Position numbers and translations under genes: made by a program
The notes under the pieces: model-generated
Databases searched by the model: none
What the model was told of the DNA's origin: nothing
What the model saw: the letters and a program-made list of their open reading frames with translations, nothing else
Assembly (NCBI GenBank): GCA_023230245.1
Contig: JALNXT010000079.1
Location: 1 to 6,930 of the forward strand
DNA: 6,930 nt
Direction of reading: 5' to 3'
Source: Candidatus Cloacimonadota bacterium
Lineage (GTDB): Bacteria; Cloacimonadota; Cloacimonadia; Cloacimonadales; Cloacimonadaceae
Shown: piece after piece, positions 5,870 to 6,930 of the stretch
Layout of the letters: every line of letters starts with the position of its first letter
Numbering within the stretch: the first letter of the stretch is position 1

Positions 5870-6930
5870 ATGAGCAAGCTAATGACAGGCGTTAGCGGAG
5901 TTAGGGGTGTCTTTGCAGACACCCTTAACCCTTTTATAGTGCAAAAATATGTAGCGAGATTCGCCGAATACCAAAAGCATAGCCATCCGAATCATGTGTT
6001 AAAGATGATTGTGGGCAGAGATTCCCGCACCACTGGCGTGGCGATGCTACATAGTATCGCGGGTGCGCTTATCGGTTTAGGTTTTGAAGTTGTAGATTTA
6101 GGGATTGTATCCACCCCTACTGTCTTGCTGGCAGTTGAAGATTCTGATGCGATAGGTGGAATCTCTATAACGGCTTCGCACAACCCTCCAGAGTGGAATG
6201 CCATGAAATTCGTTGATGCAGATGGAATGTTCCTAGCCGCAGATAAAGCAAGTGAGTTTCTGGCGGGGATTGAAGAACCCGTAAAATGGTCAGTGTGGGA
6301 TTCTATGGGATGCTACACTCAAGATAATGAATCCATTAACCGGCATATCGCCAAAGTCCTTGCCATCCCCTATATCGATGTGGAACTGATAAAAAGTAAG
6401 CATATTAAGGTAGTTATAGATTCTGTTAATGGAGCCGGTGGCCTTACTACGCCGTTGTTGCTCCAACAGCTCGGTTGCACCGTATATGAGATAAATAGTG
6501 AACCCACAGGAGTATTTGCCCATCCTGCCGAGCCACTAAACGAAAACTTACATCAGCTCGAAGAAGCAGTCCGCTTTTATGGTGCAGATATCGGCTTCGC
6601 CACTGATCCTGATGTGGATAGGCTTGCCATAGTTTCGGATAAAGGCAATTGCATCGGCGAAGAGCTTAGCATTGCTTTGGCCGAATTGTTTGTACTACCC
6701 AAGAAACCTGGTGACGTGGTGGTGAACCTCAGCTCTTCCATGATATCTGAAGATATAGCTGCCAAATATGGCGTTAAAGTTCATCGCACCAAAATAGGCG
6801 AGATAAACGTGGGCAAGAAAATGCAAGAGCTACTCTCCCCCATCGGAGGAGAAGGAAACGGTGGCATCATTTGTCCCGAAGTTCATTATACCCGTGATGC
6901 GCTTGCCGGAATTGCCTTAATATTAGGCTT
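5870..6930 (+). CDS. Phosphohexomutase (phosphoglucomutase/phosphomannomutase/GlmM superfamily), 3' partial
   Basis: An open frame runs from ATG 5870 to the window edge: 353 complete codons, against about 450 expected for a full protein. It begins MSKLMTGVSGVRGV, where the SGxRG element is typical of the family N-terminus. ITASHNP contains the catalytic phosphoserine, S103 (TASHNP 101-106). The metal-binding loop is DPDVDR (246-251), a variant of the common DPDGDR that keeps the three aspartates. The sugar-recognition loop reads GGEGNGG (326-332), a form I associate with archaeal-type and some bacterial GlmM/phosphomannomutase proteins. The C-terminal phosphate-binding domain lies beyond the window. 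The reaction is reversible transfer of phosphate between C6 and C1 of a hexose or glucosamine phosphate, feeding envelope polysaccharide or peptidoglycan precursors; the exact sugar cannot be read from this fragment. ATG 5870 is 7 bases after the ppiD-like stop, with no strong ribosome binding site, which suggests coupled translation. ATG 5882 is an alternative start. Confidence 0.9.
   Translation, partial: MSKLMTGVSGVRGVFADTLNPFIVQKYVARFAEYQKHSHPNHVLKMIVGRDSRTTGVAMLHSIAGALIGLGFEVVDLGIVSTPTVLLAVEDSDAIGGISITASHNPPEWNAMKFVDADGMFLAADKASEFLAGIEEPVKWSVWDSMGCYTQDNESINRHIAKVLAIPYIDVELIKSKHIKVVIDSVNGAGGLTTPLLLQQLGCTVYEINSEPTGVFAHPAEPLNENLHQLEEAVRFYGADIGFATDPDVDRLAIVSDKGNCIGEELSIALAELFVLPKKPGDVVVNLSSSMISEDIAAKYGVKVHRTKIGEINVGKKMQELLSPIGGEGNGGIICPEVHYTRDALAGIALILG
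5901..5928 (+). other. Terminator-like hairpin inside the first codons of the phosphohexomutase
   Basis: Bases 5901-5911 pair with 5918-5928 (11 pairs including one G-T) around a 6-base loop, TTTGCA; the core is GGGTGTC/GACACCC. A CCCTTTTA stretch follows, a short and imperfect T-run. It lies 38 bases after the ppiD-like stop and within codons 11-20 of the mutase. It might reduce read-through into, or translation of, the mutase. It may also be incidental, because the conserved protein sequence constrains part of it. Confidence 0.4.

Overview
The window looks like an ordinary stretch of a chromosome from a didermic (Gram-negative-type), probably anaerobic, amino-acid-fermenting bacterium of moderate to low GC content. 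The didermic inference comes from a membrane-anchored periplasmic parvulin chaperone of the PpiD/SurA type. The fermentative inference comes from a large protein of the GlmL/MutL family, which accompanies coenzyme-B12-dependent amino acid mutases. The combination, with a CxxC-type MnmA lacking the usual second cysteine, would suit Cloacimonadota or a related candidate phylum. That placement is an inference from general resemblance, not something the sequence proves.

Layout, all genes on the + strand: (1) positions 2-2539 hold the 3' part of a long GlmL/MutL-family gene whose 5' end lies outside the window. (2) A 138-base spacer carries a purine-rich, repeat-like sequence. (3) 2678-3772 is a complete mnmA-like tRNA 2-thiouridylase gene. 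(4) A 299-base spacer holds the most striking non-coding object here, a nearly perfect 65-base inverted repeat built from six octamers at 11-base intervals. (5) 4072-5862 is a complete PpiD-like peptidyl-prolyl isomerase gene with a strong ribosome binding site. (6) 5870 to the window end is the 5' part of a phosphohexomutase (phosphoglucomutase/phosphomannomutase/GlmM superfamily) that starts 7 bases after the ppiD-like stop codon.

The ppiD-like gene and the mutase gene probably form one transcription unit, although a hairpin sits in the first codons of the mutase. The first two genes are separated from each other and from this pair by spacers and need not be co-regulated. No functional thread joins all four genes: amino acid mutase maintenance, wobble-uridine thiolation, envelope protein folding, and sugar phosphate metabolism.

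I see no rRNA, tRNA, CRISPR array, transposase or phage gene, and no convincing new multi-gene system. The items worth a second look are the phased palindrome, the cysteine rearrangement in MnmA, and the long C-terminal extension of the GlmL/MutL-family protein.
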